64,000 nucleotides of DNA from DAOVXM01 sp963746255 (GTDB taxonomy: Bacteria > Chloroflexota > Anaerolineae > Anaerolineales > UBA4823). The stretch covers positions 992,001 to 1,056,000 of the forward strand of contig CAVVAJ010000001.1 in assembly GCA_963746255.1 (NCBI GenBank), written 5' to 3'. The notes under the pieces were generated by a model. That model saw only the letters and a list, made by a program, of their open reading frames with translations, ran no database searches and was not told the DNA's origin. Shown here piece by piece: positions 16,846 to 26,341 of the stretch. Within the stretch, counting starts at the first letter, position 1, and each line of letters opens with the position of its first letter. Position numbers and translations under genes: made by a program.

Positions 16846-18441
16846 ATGAAACAATGTCTCCTAGATGGCGAAAATCTCAGCCTGGAACAGGTTCAAGAAG
16901 TCGTCATGCATCCTGAGATCGAAGTCGTCCTGACCGAAGAGGCAAAGCACAAGGTACTACGCGCCGAGCAGGCAGTACGCAGCCTAATAGAACGCGGCGA
17001 AATTGTCTATGGGGTTACAACAGGATTCGGTGCTTTAAAAGACCGCATAATCCCCCCCGACCAAGCCGCCCAGCTGCAGCGCAATATTTTAATGAGCCAC
17101 GCGGTAGGTGTCGGTCCAGAACTCGATCATGGAACAACTCGTGCGATGATGTTAATCCGGGCCAACACTTTGGCAAAAGGCCATTCCGGCATCCGGTTGG
17201 AGACACTACAGATGCTACTTGACATGATCAACCGCGGGATCCATCCCATCGTACCCAGCCAGGGTTCCTTGGGCGCTAGCGGTGATCTGGCTCCGCTGGC
17301 CCATATGGCATTACCGCTCATCGGGTTGGGAGAAGTTAACTATCAGGGCCAAAAGATGCCCGCATCACAGGCTCTCCAGCAGGCGGGTTTATCAGCGGTT
17401 GAATTGGGCGCAAAGGAAGGTCTGGCACTAACAAACGGAACGTCTTTGATGACCGCCATTGGTGTCCTAACCACGCTGCAAGCAGAAAATCTGGCTTGTG
17501 TGGCTGACCTGGCTGGCTGCTTAACCCTTGAAGCGCTGCATGGAACCCCACGCGCGTTTGATGAAAGACTGCATGCGGCGAGACCGCACCCGCGCCAGAT
17601 AGAAAGCGCGGCATATATGCGGCAGTTGATTTCCGGCAGCACTTTCACCCGTCCGGATGACCCGCTAAATGTGCAAGATGCCTATACCTTGCGCTGCATG
17701 CCCCAAGTGCACGGTGCAGTGCGGGATGCTGTGCGGTATGCCCGCTGGGTGGTAAACATCGAGCTCAACTCCGCAGTAGACAATCCCCTGCTTTTCTTTG
17801 ACGAGCATAGCGACGAGCCGGAGGTGATATCTGGTGGAAATTTCCATGGTGAAATCGTCGGAATCGCCATGGACTACTTAGCTTTAGCCCTAACGGAATT
17901 GGGGAATATATCAGAAAGGCGGCTGACTCGCTTGACAGATGAAGCCAGCAACCGGGAAACCCTTCCCGCATTCTTAACCCAGCATGGGGGTTTGAACTCG
18001 GGCTTCATGCTGACGCAATATACGGCAGCTTCGCTAGCTTCAGAGAATAAGGTTCTCGCACATCCCGCTAGTGCGGACACAATCCCATCATCGGCTAATA
18101 TTGAAGATCATGTCAGTATGGGCACCACGGCTGCACGTCAGGCCAAGATTGTCGCAGACAATGTCGAGCTCATTCTCTCTTTAGAGCTGTTCGCTGCCTG
18201 CCAGGGGGTCGACTTCCGGCGTCAAGTGCTTGGTCCTGATGCCAGACTTGGCCTAGGTACACAACCTGCTTACAGACTGATCCGGGAGCACGTGCCGTTT
18301 CTTGAAGAAGACCAGGTTATGTATCCATTCATAGAGCAGGTAAGAGTTATGGTCGCTGGAGGAGCGATTCGTAATGCAGTCCAGGCGGCTCTAGTCGATT
18401 CTGATGTACAGGCAATCCTCACTCCAAACCAGTCGAAGTAA
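16846..18441 (+). CDS. hutH: Histidine ammonia-lyase
   Basis: HutH removes ammonia from histidine to give urocanate, the first step of histidine breakdown. The self-made MIO cofactor comes from the Ala-Ser-Gly in GSLGASGDLAPLAHM (about residues 144-146). GNFHGEIVGIAMDYLALA and SANIEDHVSMGT are further family motifs. ATG 16846 behind AAGGGGA gives 531 residues; the frame extends to ATG 16801, but that start would lie inside the palindrome. No hutU, hutI or hutG is adjacent, so the pathway is either elsewhere or incomplete. Related aromatic ammonia-lyases share these motifs, so histidine as substrate is likely but not certain. Confidence 0.88.
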   Translation: MKQCLLDGENLSLEQVQEVVMHPEIEVVLTEEAKHKVLRAEQAVRSLIERGEIVYGVTTGFGALKDRIIPPDQAAQLQRNILMSHAVGVGPELDHGTTRAMMLIRANTLAKGHSGIRLETLQMLLDMINRGIHPIVPSQGSLGASGDLAPLAHMALPLIGLGEVNYQGQKMPASQALQQAGLSAVELGAKEGLALTNGTSLMTAIGVLTTLQAENLACVADLAGCLTLEALHGTPRAFDERLHAARPHPRQIESAAYMRQLISGSTFTRPDDPLNVQDAYTLRCMPQVHGAVRDAVRYARWVVNIELNSAVDNPLLFFDEHSDEPEVISGGNFHGEIVGIAMDYLALALTELGNISERRLTRLTDEASNRETLPAFLTQHGGLNSGFMLTQYTAASLASENKVLAHPASADTIPSSANIEDHVSMGTTAARQAKIVADNVELILSLELFAACQGVDFRRQVLGPDARLGLGTQPAYRLIREHVPFLEEDQVMYPFIEQVRVMVAGGAIRNAVQAALVDSDVQAILTPNQSK

Positions 18442-18462
18442 GTCAGGTTTTTCAACATTGGC

Positions 18463-18915
18463 ATGTCAAAACCTCGCAATCGCTTCCCGGTTACAGTTCA
18501 TATCTTCTTACTCCGCCAGAAACATGTCTTGCTCCTACGCAGACAGAATACGGGATTCGCAGATGGCCTTTTCAGCGTCGTTGCAGGGCATATTGAAGGT
18601 AACGAGAGAGTGCAACAGGCGGCGAGACGTGAAGCAGCTGAGGAAGTTGGGATCGGGCTCAGGGTAGATGATTTACATTTCGCTGGCGTAATGCACCGTC
18701 GAGAAGGTCAGGAAAGGATTGATTTCTTCTTTTCAATCCATATCTGGCATGGTGAACCTGCGAATAAAGAGCCCGATAAATGTTCGGAACTGCGTTGGGT
18801 TCCCATCGATAAGCTCCCGGAAGATACAATCCCATATATCCGGGAAGCAGTCCGCTGCTTCCGGCAAGCAGATTTTTTTATGGAGTATGGTTGGGAAAAG
18901 GCAGCTTTGGATTGA
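18463..18915 (+). CDS. NUDIX hydrolase
   Basis: A 150-residue NUDIX protein. The Nudix box GHIEGNERVQQAARREAAEE followed by VGI (from about residue 42) matches GX5EX7REUXEEXGU in full. These enzymes hydrolyse nucleoside diphosphates linked to another group (for example oxidised dNTPs); the substrate cannot be read from the sequence. It begins 22 bases after hutH in the same direction and may share its transcript. Confidence 0.9.
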   Translation: MSKPRNRFPVTVHIFLLRQKHVLLLRRQNTGFADGLFSVVAGHIEGNERVQQAARREAAEEVGIGLRVDDLHFAGVMHRREGQERIDFFFSIHIWHGEPANKEPDKCSELRWVPIDKLPEDTIPYIREAVRCFRQADFFMEYGWEKAALD

Positions 18916-18993
18916 GCACTCCTCTAATCACCCCGCCCAGTAATAAGATCGCTCTCCAACCTACCATTGTTCTGGCCACCCCAACAAGGGCGT

Positions 18994-19020
18994 ATCTGCT
19001 GACCAGCATCCACAGCAGAT
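18994..19020. other. Hairpin between convergent genes
   Basis: ATCTGCTG (18994-19001) pairs with CAGCAGAT (19013-19020) between the convergent NUDIX and DUF6483-like genes. There is no T-run on either side, so it is only a weak terminator candidate. Confidence 0.35.
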
Positions 19021-19024
19021 CAAG

Positions 19025-19618
19025 CTAGGATTTCATAACCCGTTTCTCCAAGTAGCGCTGTAAACTCTCCTCCAGCAGCTCTACTTGGCTCTGAGCATCC
19101 ATCCTGGTGCAGCCAGAGGTCGAAAAAACATTCGCATCCATGGTAAGCAACATCTCATAGAAATCCAACAAGCCCATATTGACCTCAACAGACAATTCTA
19201 TTCCATGCAAATTTTGATGCAGGATTACGATTTTCCGGATTAATTCAGCGCGCATGTAGCTCGGGTCATTCAATGCGACTTCGAGATACAGCACCAGGGC
19301 GCGTTGATATTCCGGCGGACTTTTTTCTGGCAGGCCGCTCGCTATGAATGTTTCAGCGCTGATGCTGAATAATTCCGCCAGGATCATGGCGCGTCCATAA
19401 TCCATAATTCCACCTACCATCAGCATCTGCAAAATTTCCCGGTGATCGAGCTGGCGCACCAGGTCGGCCCGCAAGCCCAAGAGCTCAGCCAGCCCTTCAT
19501 CGATCGCGGTGATCGCTTCATCGTGCTGGCCAGCTTTGGTTAATCTTAAGACATGTGTGAGTACTGCCACCGCTTGGCTGATCAACCGCATGATATAGTC
19601 TTCGGTATACATAACCAT
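19025..19618 (-). CDS. DUF6483-like helical protein
   Basis: A 197-residue, mostly helical cytosolic protein. The N-terminus (MYTEDYIMRLISQ) and the following LTKAGQHDEAITAIDEGL resemble proteins annotated DUF6483, which look like TPR-type helical repeats. No catalytic motif or membrane segment is seen. GGAAG stands before ATG 19618. The function is unknown; the family name is from memory of its pattern. Confidence 0.65.
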   Translation of the reverse strand: MVMYTEDYIMRLISQAVAVLTHVLRLTKAGQHDEAITAIDEGLAELLGLRADLVRQLDHREILQMLMVGGIMDYGRAMILAELFSISAETFIASGLPEKSPPEYQRALVLYLEVALNDPSYMRAELIRKIVILHQNLHGIELSVEVNMGLLDFYEMLLTMDANVFSTSGCTRMDAQSQVELLEESLQRYLEKRVMKS

Positions 19619-19775
19619 ATTTCACTTCCGAAGCGTGACCCGGTATATCTAAGTATAGGCATACCCAGGTTTCTTCCCCAATAGTTGGGCAACTAAAAAA
19701 GGCGCATTAACTCGTTTCACATGCTTGGATATCATAATCTACTTCAATCGATGATCTGATAACGAAATCTGACCC

Positions 19776-20036
19776 TCAGATAAGAATTACGATCAGTGAG
19801 CTTATTGTCGTGAAGAGAACACCAAGAATAAGGCCCACGGAAACTGAGATGCGGATAAGTTCGGTAAGAGATTGGGGGGACATTTCAGCCGGTATAGATA
19901 AAAACAATGGGCACCAAACCGCCAGCACCAGTTAATCGATCACTAATGTATCATAGAATGGGAAAATGACAAAAATCATAATAGCAGCACAGCCAATAGT
20001 CCCTCGAAACAAAAAGAATCCTAAACGCCCAATCAT
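19776..20036 (-). pseudogene. Possible small membrane protein interrupted by a TAA
   Basis: Downstream of the aldolase gene the minus strand holds one reading frame of 87 codons. It starts at ATG 20036 (MIGRLGFFLFRGTIGC), runs to a TAA at 19932-19934, and continues in the same frame to a TGA ending at 19776. Both halves are hydrophobic: FAAIMIFVIFP-like in the first, SVGLILGVLFTTISSLIVIL in the second. It could be a three-segment membrane protein broken by one stop, or two tiny proteins (34 aa, and about 51 aa from a GTG). No ribosome site is convincing, so confidence is low. Confidence 0.3.
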
Positions 20037-20049
20037 ACTCACAAGTGTC

Positions 20050-20805
20050 CTAATACTCACGCACCTGAGCAAGGAGCTGTGCCGCGGCCTGACCTAAAAG
20101 CATCCCATCCGCCCCGACAATGATCAGAGTATACCCTCGGGTGATATACGGCTGTACCGCCTCTGCACTCACGCCAAATATCCCCAATGGCATACCTGCC
20201 GCCTGGCATACATTCGTCACCTGATCTATCGCGGCAATCACATCGGGGTGAGCGACCTGGCCCACTAAACCCATACTTGAGGACAGGTCATATGGACCGA
20301 GCATCAGCGCGTCAATGCCCACAACCTGTACGATGGCAGCGATATTCTCTACGGCTTGGATATGTTCAATCTGGACAACAACCACGATCCGTTGGTTGGC
20401 TTGCCCCACATACTCAGCAAACTGCATGCCATACCCTTGGGCGCGCCCTAATCCCACGCCACGCTTCCCGAGAGGTGGATATTTCGCCCATTGGACGACT
20501 TCAGCCGCCTGGGAAGCGCTGTTCACCATCGGTGCAATTATCCCCTCTGCCCCGGCATCAAGTGCTTTCTTGATGTGTACTTCGTCCTTATCGGCCAACC
20601 GCACTAGACAGGGTAGTCCTGGACCAGCTATCTGCAGCATCCGCTGCACCAAGAGATCATCAAACTGGGCATGCTCGGCATCAATGAACAGCCAATCGAA
20701 CCCCGCACCGGCCATGATCTCAATAACTTCTAATGACGGCAGGGAGATCATCGTACCGATCAAAGGTTCTCCAGATTTCAAATGTTGGCGAAATGATTTA
20801 TCCAT
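20050..20805 (-). CDS. HpcH/HpaI-family class II aldolase
   Basis: A 251-residue TIM-barrel aldolase of the 2-dehydro-3-deoxyglucarate / 4-hydroxy-2-oxoheptanedioate type, which splits or forms pyruvate adducts with a divalent metal. FIDAEHAQFDD, KKALDAGAEGIIAPMV, the metal-binding Glu in VQIEHIQAVENI and Asp in MLGPYDLSSSMG are all present. It lies 32 bases downstream of the sugar epimerase gene on the same strand, so the two are probably cotranscribed. The substrate is not determined. Confidence 0.88.
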   Translation of the reverse strand: MDKSFRQHLKSGEPLIGTMISLPSLEVIEIMAGAGFDWLFIDAEHAQFDDLLVQRMLQIAGPGLPCLVRLADKDEVHIKKALDAGAEGIIAPMVNSASQAAEVVQWAKYPPLGKRGVGLGRAQGYGMQFAEYVGQANQRIVVVVQIEHIQAVENIAAIVQVVGIDALMLGPYDLSSSMGLVGQVAHPDVIAAIDQVTNVCQAAGMPLGIFGVSAEAVQPYITRGYTLIIVGADGMLLGQAAAQLLAQVREY

Positions 20806-20837
20806 ATCAAGTTCCTAGTTGATAAGTGCAACCACAA

Positions 20838-21770
20838 TCACATCTCTAGTTTGTCCTTGAAATAATCAACAGTTCGCTGGAGACCATCATCCAAGCTCAC
20901 TTGTGGTACCCAACCTAACCCCTGAGCGGCTTTCTGACAGTTGAAGTATGACAAGTAGATATCCCCAGGTCGTTTTGGTGCTGATACCACCTCGACCTCC
21001 TGCCCGACGATCGCGACCAAATTGCGGTGGAGGCTGTTGACTGAGGTGCCTTGTTCAGAAGCAATGCAGTATGCTTCCCCTTCATACTGAGAAATCGCGG
21101 CAAGGTTGGCACGAGCGACGTCTTCGACATAGACATAATCTTTCTGCTGTTCTCCATCCCAATCAATCCGGATCGGTTCGCCGAGTAAGATCGCCCGGGA
21201 AAAGATGGCGATCACACCCGCTTCACCTAAGGGATCTTGACGCGGGCCATAGACGTTCCCATAGCGTAATGCAGCATAATCTAAACCGTACATCGCGCGC
21301 CAGTATCGAAGGTAACCCTCGCTGGCCAGTTTGGTAACCGCGTATGGCGACTCTGGGTGCTGGGGCGTGCCCTCATCAATCGGCAAATTGTCGACTGTGC
21401 CATAGGTTGCACCAGATGAAGAGAAAACCACCTTGCGGGTACCGAAACGTGTACAGCACCCGAGGAGATTAATCAAACCCAAGACATTTACCTGGGCATC
21501 GTGGGCTGGGTCGTCTGTCGATAATTTAACTGAGTGCTGGGCTGCCAGGTGGAAGACGACTTCAGGCTGCTCTGTTTCGAAACGGTCTACTAGTGAAGCG
21601 TCGCGGATATCTAGCTGGTAGAAACGAGCCCCCGAGTTGACATTCTCCAAACGACCGCCGCCGTGCTCCCACAGATTATCTATGACCGCGACTTGGTGTC
21701 CGGCCGAGACCAGCGCATCCACAACATGCGACCCGATGAAACCTGCCCCGCCAGTGACCAGTGTTTTCAT
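20838..21770 (-). CDS. NAD-dependent epimerase/dehydratase (UDP-glucose 4-epimerase-like)
   Basis: An extended short-chain dehydrogenase of 310 residues. The NAD site is GGAGFIGSHVVDAL at residues 7-20, and the catalytic pair is YAVTK with the upstream serine in SSSGATYG. The pattern HLAAQHSVKLSTDDP and RYGNVYGPRQ is that of UDP-glucose/galactose 4-epimerases. galT is present at 47.9 kb, so a role in galactose or cell-surface sugar metabolism is reasonable. GGAGG lies upstream of ATG 21770. Confidence 0.87.
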   Translation of the reverse strand: MKTLVTGGAGFIGSHVVDALVSAGHQVAVIDNLWEHGGGRLENVNSGARFYQLDIRDASLVDRFETEQPEVVFHLAAQHSVKLSTDDPAHDAQVNVLGLINLLGCCTRFGTRKVVFSSSGATYGTVDNLPIDEGTPQHPESPYAVTKLASEGYLRYWRAMYGLDYAALRYGNVYGPRQDPLGEAGVIAIFSRAILLGEPIRIDWDGEQQKDYVYVEDVARANLAAISQYEGEAYCIASEQGTSVNSLHRNLVAIVGQEVEVVSAPKRPGDIYLSYFNCQKAAQGLGWVPQVSLDDGLQRTVDYFKDKLEM

Positions 21771-21954
21771 GAAATCTCCTCCAAGTCCATATACTTTATT
21801 TCGAGATCAATAATATTTTAACTAATAGTTGAGCCAGAAATAATGCCACCAACATAGCTTGGGGCAAGTATATCACTCGTTGTCCCAGTGCAAACCGGCC
21901 TATGCACCATAATCAATTGCTGTGTTGATCTGCACATGAACTAATAGCGGGAGC

Positions 21955-21983
21955 TTTACACTGTGATCGATATTTGCTATAGT
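21955..21983 (+). promoter_or_regulatory. Sigma-70-type promoter of the DUF11 protein gene
   Basis: TTTACA (21955-21960) and TATAGT (21978-21983) are spaced by 17 bases, upstream of a roughly 120-base leader and the strong ribosome site of the secreted protein gene. The rest of the 21771-22111 gap shows nothing else. Confidence 0.5.
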
Positions 21984-22111
21984 AATATCATTACAGAGGA
22001 TTCAACACGGAGCAGCCCCCAAGGAACCCGGACTCGCCTCAATTGGGTACGGGATTTGATCCATTCACACGCTTTGCACCACGAAGTAGTTTACAAATCC
22101 GGAGGTTATGT

Positions 22112-24970
22112 ATGATCATCCGCCGCTTACCAATTCTATTGCTCGTGACCCTAGCGTCGTTCGGATTGGTCAGTGTCGTTCTTGCCGCTGCTGGTCAAGC
22201 TTACGAGACCGCAGATCACATTCTGGCAAATCCACTCCATTCACCCACAAACCGGACGATTAAAACCGTTCAATCACCGCGTAACCACACCGCTGCCGTA
22301 ACGTTATCGTTCTTACAGCTGCAGGTCAATTATGGGCATGATTGGGTCGCGGGTGAAACAGATCCCAATGCAACTGTGACAATCACGATCACTGATAATG
22401 TACGTGCAGTGAAAGCAGAAGCCCTACTCCAAGCTGATGAAATTGGACACTTCTTAACCACCTGTGAAAGCTGGTCTCCCGGCGGATGCCCAGACATTCA
22501 ACCTGGAGATCATGTCCACGTAGAATCTACTGGCGTGACCGGAAGTATCAGTCCCATTGGTTCTCTTCTGGGAGAAGTGGACTATGCCAGTGATTTGGTT
22601 ACGGTCACGCTGAACGCCAACTGGCTTTCTGATAACACAGACGTGCAATGCGAAATATTAGGAGAACTAACTCCAAATCCAATTAATACAACGTCTAACC
22701 CAGATGGAGGGCAATTTGCTTGTGATTTCGGTGAGGTGGGCTGGGACCTACAGGTTAGTGATATAGTCGCAATCAGCTACTTTGAAGACGATGGTGATCA
22801 AGTGATTAATACAATCGAATGGCCGTTCTTGGCGGCGAATATCGGACCCTGGAGTGATGGCAACCGGCATATCTGGGGCAGCTCCCCCTCTCCTAACGCC
22901 AGTGTTATACTCACGGTCACGACAGATTTGGGGGATTTCATTGCTGGTACAACCACATTTCCGGACATGAACGGGTACTTCAACACGGGCAACGACTTTC
23001 CGGAGGGAACTTTAGCGCCATGGAATATCCTGTATGCCGATTTTGGTGGGATTATCACAGATTCGCTTTCTATGTACCCAATGTCCGGTTCTGCAAATCC
23101 CGAAACCAACATCATCACGGTTACCGCTGCTGGCCCACCGACATATACCATCGATCTTGAGATCTGCGCCCCTGATGAAACATGCGATTGGGTTGATTTG
23201 GGTGAGATTGGTTATAGCGGAGTGATCACCAGTGATATTATGAACGATTATTCTATCGATGTTGTGCATGGGACGAGACTAAATGCGCACATGAATGTCC
23301 GTAATGGACACAACATCGTGTACTCATGGGGATTGCCAGCACCCGAGTTGGGTCTTTGGAAATGGCATGTTGGCGAATACGCCCGTCCGGGAGGTATCAT
23401 TATTTACGGCATACACTATCGTAACGATGGCAATGGACCCGCTGAAAATGTCGTCATTAAAGATACGGTGCCACCCTACACTTCTTATGCTGCAGATACA
23501 AACGGATTTCCTGTAACGGTTGGTCCACTCAACGAAATCTCCTGGGAGCTTGGTACGATCGAGCCAGGTGAAAGTGCAATTTACTATGTCACATTGAATG
23601 TTGACCCGAATACACTGCTTGGGACAGGGACCATCGATCAGAATTGTGCCGTGATCATGTCATCGACGCCTGGAGATTGGGAGCCCGAGAATGACTTGTC
23701 CTGCAGTCAGGTGGTGGACGTCTGGGAAGATGAAGTTGACCTGTCTGTACGCAAGTGGGCAGAGCCCAGCGACCCGCACCCCGGACAGGAATTTGACTAC
23801 CGGATCGAGTGGTGCAACCTGCGCGGTGCGTCTGCTGGTCCAGTGGTGATGACCGATACCTTACCAGTCGGTGTTTCATTGATTGAGTGGCAGGAGAGCG
23901 AGCCGGGGATGCACTTCTGGTACCAGATCACTGCCGATGAGCAACAGGTGGTGTTCTGGGCACCCGGCCTGCCGGGTAACCGCTGTGAAACGATCAAAAT
24001 AAGAGCATCCCTGGATGCCGAGGTAGTGATACACACAAAATTGATTAATCTAATCAATTTATATATACATGGCGATGTCAATCCGGAGAACAACTGGTGG
24101 GTAGATGAATCCACTTTCGCCAGCCCAACCCGCTATGATTTAGCAATCGAAAAAGAACAGGGGGGAGCAGTGCTGGTACCGGGTGGCTATGTAGATTTCT
24201 GGTTGGGGTACCACAATCATGGCAATGTCGAGTCAACCGTCCGCATCACCGATACCCTACCACCAGGACTAGTTTATGTGTCTGGTACCTGGGGCGAGGA
24301 AACACCCTGGGCCGGGGAGGCAATACCAGAACCAATCACATTTGGTAACCAACTGGTCTGGGAAATGCCAGCAGTAAGGGTTAACGAACAACGCGGAGTC
24401 AACATCCGATTAGCTATTGTTGAGACGGTTTCTCCAGGTACAGGCATGGAAAACTGTGCCAAAATTGAGGGTGAAGAGCTGGATGAAAATTCAGCAGATA
24501 ATATCGCCTGTTCATCTTTCACTGTCCAACCACTTGGTCCTAACCTGCAAGTGGAGAAATGGTCCGAGTGGCGGGGAGAAGAGCAGCTTGGCTATACCAT
24601 CCGTTTTGCTAACATTGGCAATCAAGCGGTAACGGGAGTATGGATCACGGATACTTTGCCGGTCGGCGTAATACCCTCCAGTTGGCCGGAGATACATTTC
24701 GGAGAGCAGCGCACTGGTGAAACCATCGACGACATTGAGAACGGACTGTGGTTGTTTAAGTTCGCAGAGATTTATCCCGGAGAGGTCGGGACGATCAATT
24801 TCAATGTGGATCTACTCGAACCTAGTGCCCCGCTGCGATGGTATACGAACACGGTTGATATCAGTCTACCAATGGGGGAGGTGACCCCAGCAGATAACTT
24901 CTTTCAGGACATTGTAATAAAACAATTACCAAAAATTTTTCTACCTATAACGCTAATAAATAAACAATAA
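22112..24970 (+). CDS. Secreted protein with DUF11-type repeats
   Basis: A 952-residue exported protein. ATG 22112 behind GGAGGTTATGT gives a signal peptide (RRLPILLLVTLASFGLVSVV, then LAAAG). The C-terminal half has at least four DUF11-like beta-sandwich repeats, recognisable by ITDTLPPGLVYVSGTW-type motifs: KDTVPPYTSYA, TDTLPVGVSLIEW, TDTLPPGLVY, TDTLPVGVIPSSW. The N-terminal half is of no clear family. It ends in LPKIFLPITLINKQ, like the short FLP/YLP tails often seen on Chloroflexota surface proteins. It is likely a cell-surface or extracellular structural or adhesive protein; it stands alone. Confidence 0.85.
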   Translation: MIIRRLPILLLVTLASFGLVSVVLAAAGQAYETADHILANPLHSPTNRTIKTVQSPRNHTAAVTLSFLQLQVNYGHDWVAGETDPNATVTITITDNVRAVKAEALLQADEIGHFLTTCESWSPGGCPDIQPGDHVHVESTGVTGSISPIGSLLGEVDYASDLVTVTLNANWLSDNTDVQCEILGELTPNPINTTSNPDGGQFACDFGEVGWDLQVSDIVAISYFEDDGDQVINTIEWPFLAANIGPWSDGNRHIWGSSPSPNASVILTVTTDLGDFIAGTTTFPDMNGYFNTGNDFPEGTLAPWNILYADFGGIITDSLSMYPMSGSANPETNIITVTAAGPPTYTIDLEICAPDETCDWVDLGEIGYSGVITSDIMNDYSIDVVHGTRLNAHMNVRNGHNIVYSWGLPAPELGLWKWHVGEYARPGGIIIYGIHYRNDGNGPAENVVIKDTVPPYTSYAADTNGFPVTVGPLNEISWELGTIEPGESAIYYVTLNVDPNTLLGTGTIDQNCAVIMSSTPGDWEPENDLSCSQVVDVWEDEVDLSVRKWAEPSDPHPGQEFDYRIEWCNLRGASAGPVVMTDTLPVGVSLIEWQESEPGMHFWYQITADEQQVVFWAPGLPGNRCETIKIRASLDAEVVIHTKLINLINLYIHGDVNPENNWWVDESTFASPTRYDLAIEKEQGGAVLVPGGYVDFWLGYHNHGNVESTVRITDTLPPGLVYVSGTWGEETPWAGEAIPEPITFGNQLVWEMPAVRVNEQRGVNIRLAIVETVSPGTGMENCAKIEGEELDENSADNIACSSFTVQPLGPNLQVEKWSEWRGEEQLGYTIRFANIGNQAVTGVWITDTLPVGVIPSSWPEIHFGEQRTGETIDDIENGLWLFKFAEIYPGEVGTINFNVDLLEPSAPLRWYTNTVDISLPMGEVTPADNFFQDIVIKQLPKIFLPITLINKQ

Positions 24971-25004
24971 TATATAAAAAATAGTTTATCAATCGCACCA
25001 ATTC

Positions 25005-25211
25005 TTACTGTAATCGTACTACCAATTCCGCTAGCAGTCGCTGGGAGGCAGCTGCGATTTCTTCAACAGCTCGATTGAAGGCGGCTTCATTGGCTCGGGA
25101 TGGTTTGCGGAAGCCGCTAATCTTGCGTACATACTGCAACGCGGCTTCATCCAGCTCCTCTTCAGTAGCCGGGCGATCTGGATATCTAAGTTGTTTAATA
25201 CTCCTGCACAT
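25005..25211 (-). CDS. DUF2277 family protein
   Basis: A 68-residue protein beginning MCRSIKQLRYPDRPATEEEL and carrying RKISGFRKPSRANEAAFNRA, the pattern of the DUF2277 family, small proteins of unknown function. GAGGTGGTAA precedes the ATG on the minus strand. It lies convergent to the DUF11 gene and downstream of the acetyltransferase gene. Confidence 0.88.
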   Translation of the reverse strand: MCRSIKQLRYPDRPATEEELDEAALQYVRKISGFRKPSRANEAAFNRAVEEIAAASQRLLAELVVRLQ

Positions 25212-25247
25212 TTACCACCTCAGTAAATACAATATTCTCATCCAATT

Positions 25248-26180
25248 TCACCACTCTTTGATCCATGCTTGGTTTAGCGTGTAGTTCTCAAACCCTGCTG
25301 CACGATACAGTCGATGAGCGGGTTCTTCATACGACCCAACCGTTGCACGCGTGGCACCCATGTACTGCAAACGCCGCAACCCCTCATTCAATAGCTCCTT
25401 TCCTAACCCTTGGCGTTGGTATTTCGGGATAGTCCCGACCGGTTCAAATGCACCTGTGCGGGTAACATCATCAAACCAAAGTGTGCAGAAGGACGCGACA
25501 GCTCCATTCTCATCCGTGACAACAAGATCCAAATCTCGGCGGTATAGGGGCGCACGCTGAATATTATGATACCAGCTGGGGTCGGTCCGATTCTGAATGG
25601 CTTGATTGATATCATCCGGATGAAAGGCTAACCCGGAAGCATAGCAGCGGTCTAAGAATTCGGCACCGAAGCCCAAGGAGTGAACATGAAACCCGGGTGG
25701 CAGTTTAGCCGACGGGATCGGATCTTCCACGGAACGCCAGCGCATCATCTCTTGGTATGATGTCATGTGATAACCACGGGATGTCAATCTTGCTTGACGG
25801 TGCCTATCCCCGGCGACTGACCAGACGATTAATTCGCTTGCACCCTCCGCAGTCTGCACTGCAATTTGCTGCTCTGCTGTGGAAAGCATCTCATCGATCA
25901 GATCCGGAGATTGACTATCTGGATGGATGTGTAAGAATGCTTGACCGCGGCTTTCTGGATTGAGAACTGAAATAATCTGCCCGTCATTCGTCTCCCATAA
26001 CCATATTACATCCTCTAAGGAGAAATGGTCGATGTTCTCAACCCCATGCCAGCGCCAGTAATCAAAGCGGTAAGCCTGCCAGCTGGATTCCAGGCGATCA
26101 TTCAGCAGATACACCTCGCGCAAGAAAGTACGGATGCGCCAGTAATCCACATCAACTTGAAAACAACGATGTGTCAACAA
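25248..26180 (-). CDS. GNAT-family N-acetyltransferase
   Basis: A 310-residue protein with a GNAT acetyltransferase domain in its C-terminal third. The acetyl-CoA loop is GTIPKYQRQGLGKELLNEGL, followed by GATRATVGSYEEPAHRLYRA and AGF, the usual end of the fold. The N-terminal 150 residues look like a second, degenerate GNAT-like half (DGQIISVLNPESRGQAFLHI). The acceptor substrate is unknown. It precedes the DUF2277 gene on the same strand. Confidence 0.85.
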   Translation of the reverse strand: MLTHRCFQVDVDYWRIRTFLREVYLLNDRLESSWQAYRFDYWRWHGVENIDHFSLEDVIWLWETNDGQIISVLNPESRGQAFLHIHPDSQSPDLIDEMLSTAEQQIAVQTAEGASELIVWSVAGDRHRQARLTSRGYHMTSYQEMMRWRSVEDPIPSAKLPPGFHVHSLGFGAEFLDRCYASGLAFHPDDINQAIQNRTDPSWYHNIQRAPLYRRDLDLVVTDENGAVASFCTLWFDDVTRTGAFEPVGTIPKYQRQGLGKELLNEGLRRLQYMGATRATVGSYEEPAHRLYRAAGFENYTLNQAWIKEW

Positions 26181-26341
26181 GAATTACACTCCTTACACAT
26201 GCTATCAGATTACCCAACAAGTCGTCATTAATCGCGGATCCAAACACAATGATAATGATTATATACAATTAAACCAATTGGCTGCTTCGATTTGATTTTA
26301 GTATCGCATGGAAGCAGCCTAAAACGGACAGCTGATTCATT

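Noticed and set aside
20315..20818. 167-residue frame on the plus strand opposite the aldolase gene
   Set aside because: It is the antisense of a clear HpcH/HpaI gene and has no family features of its own.
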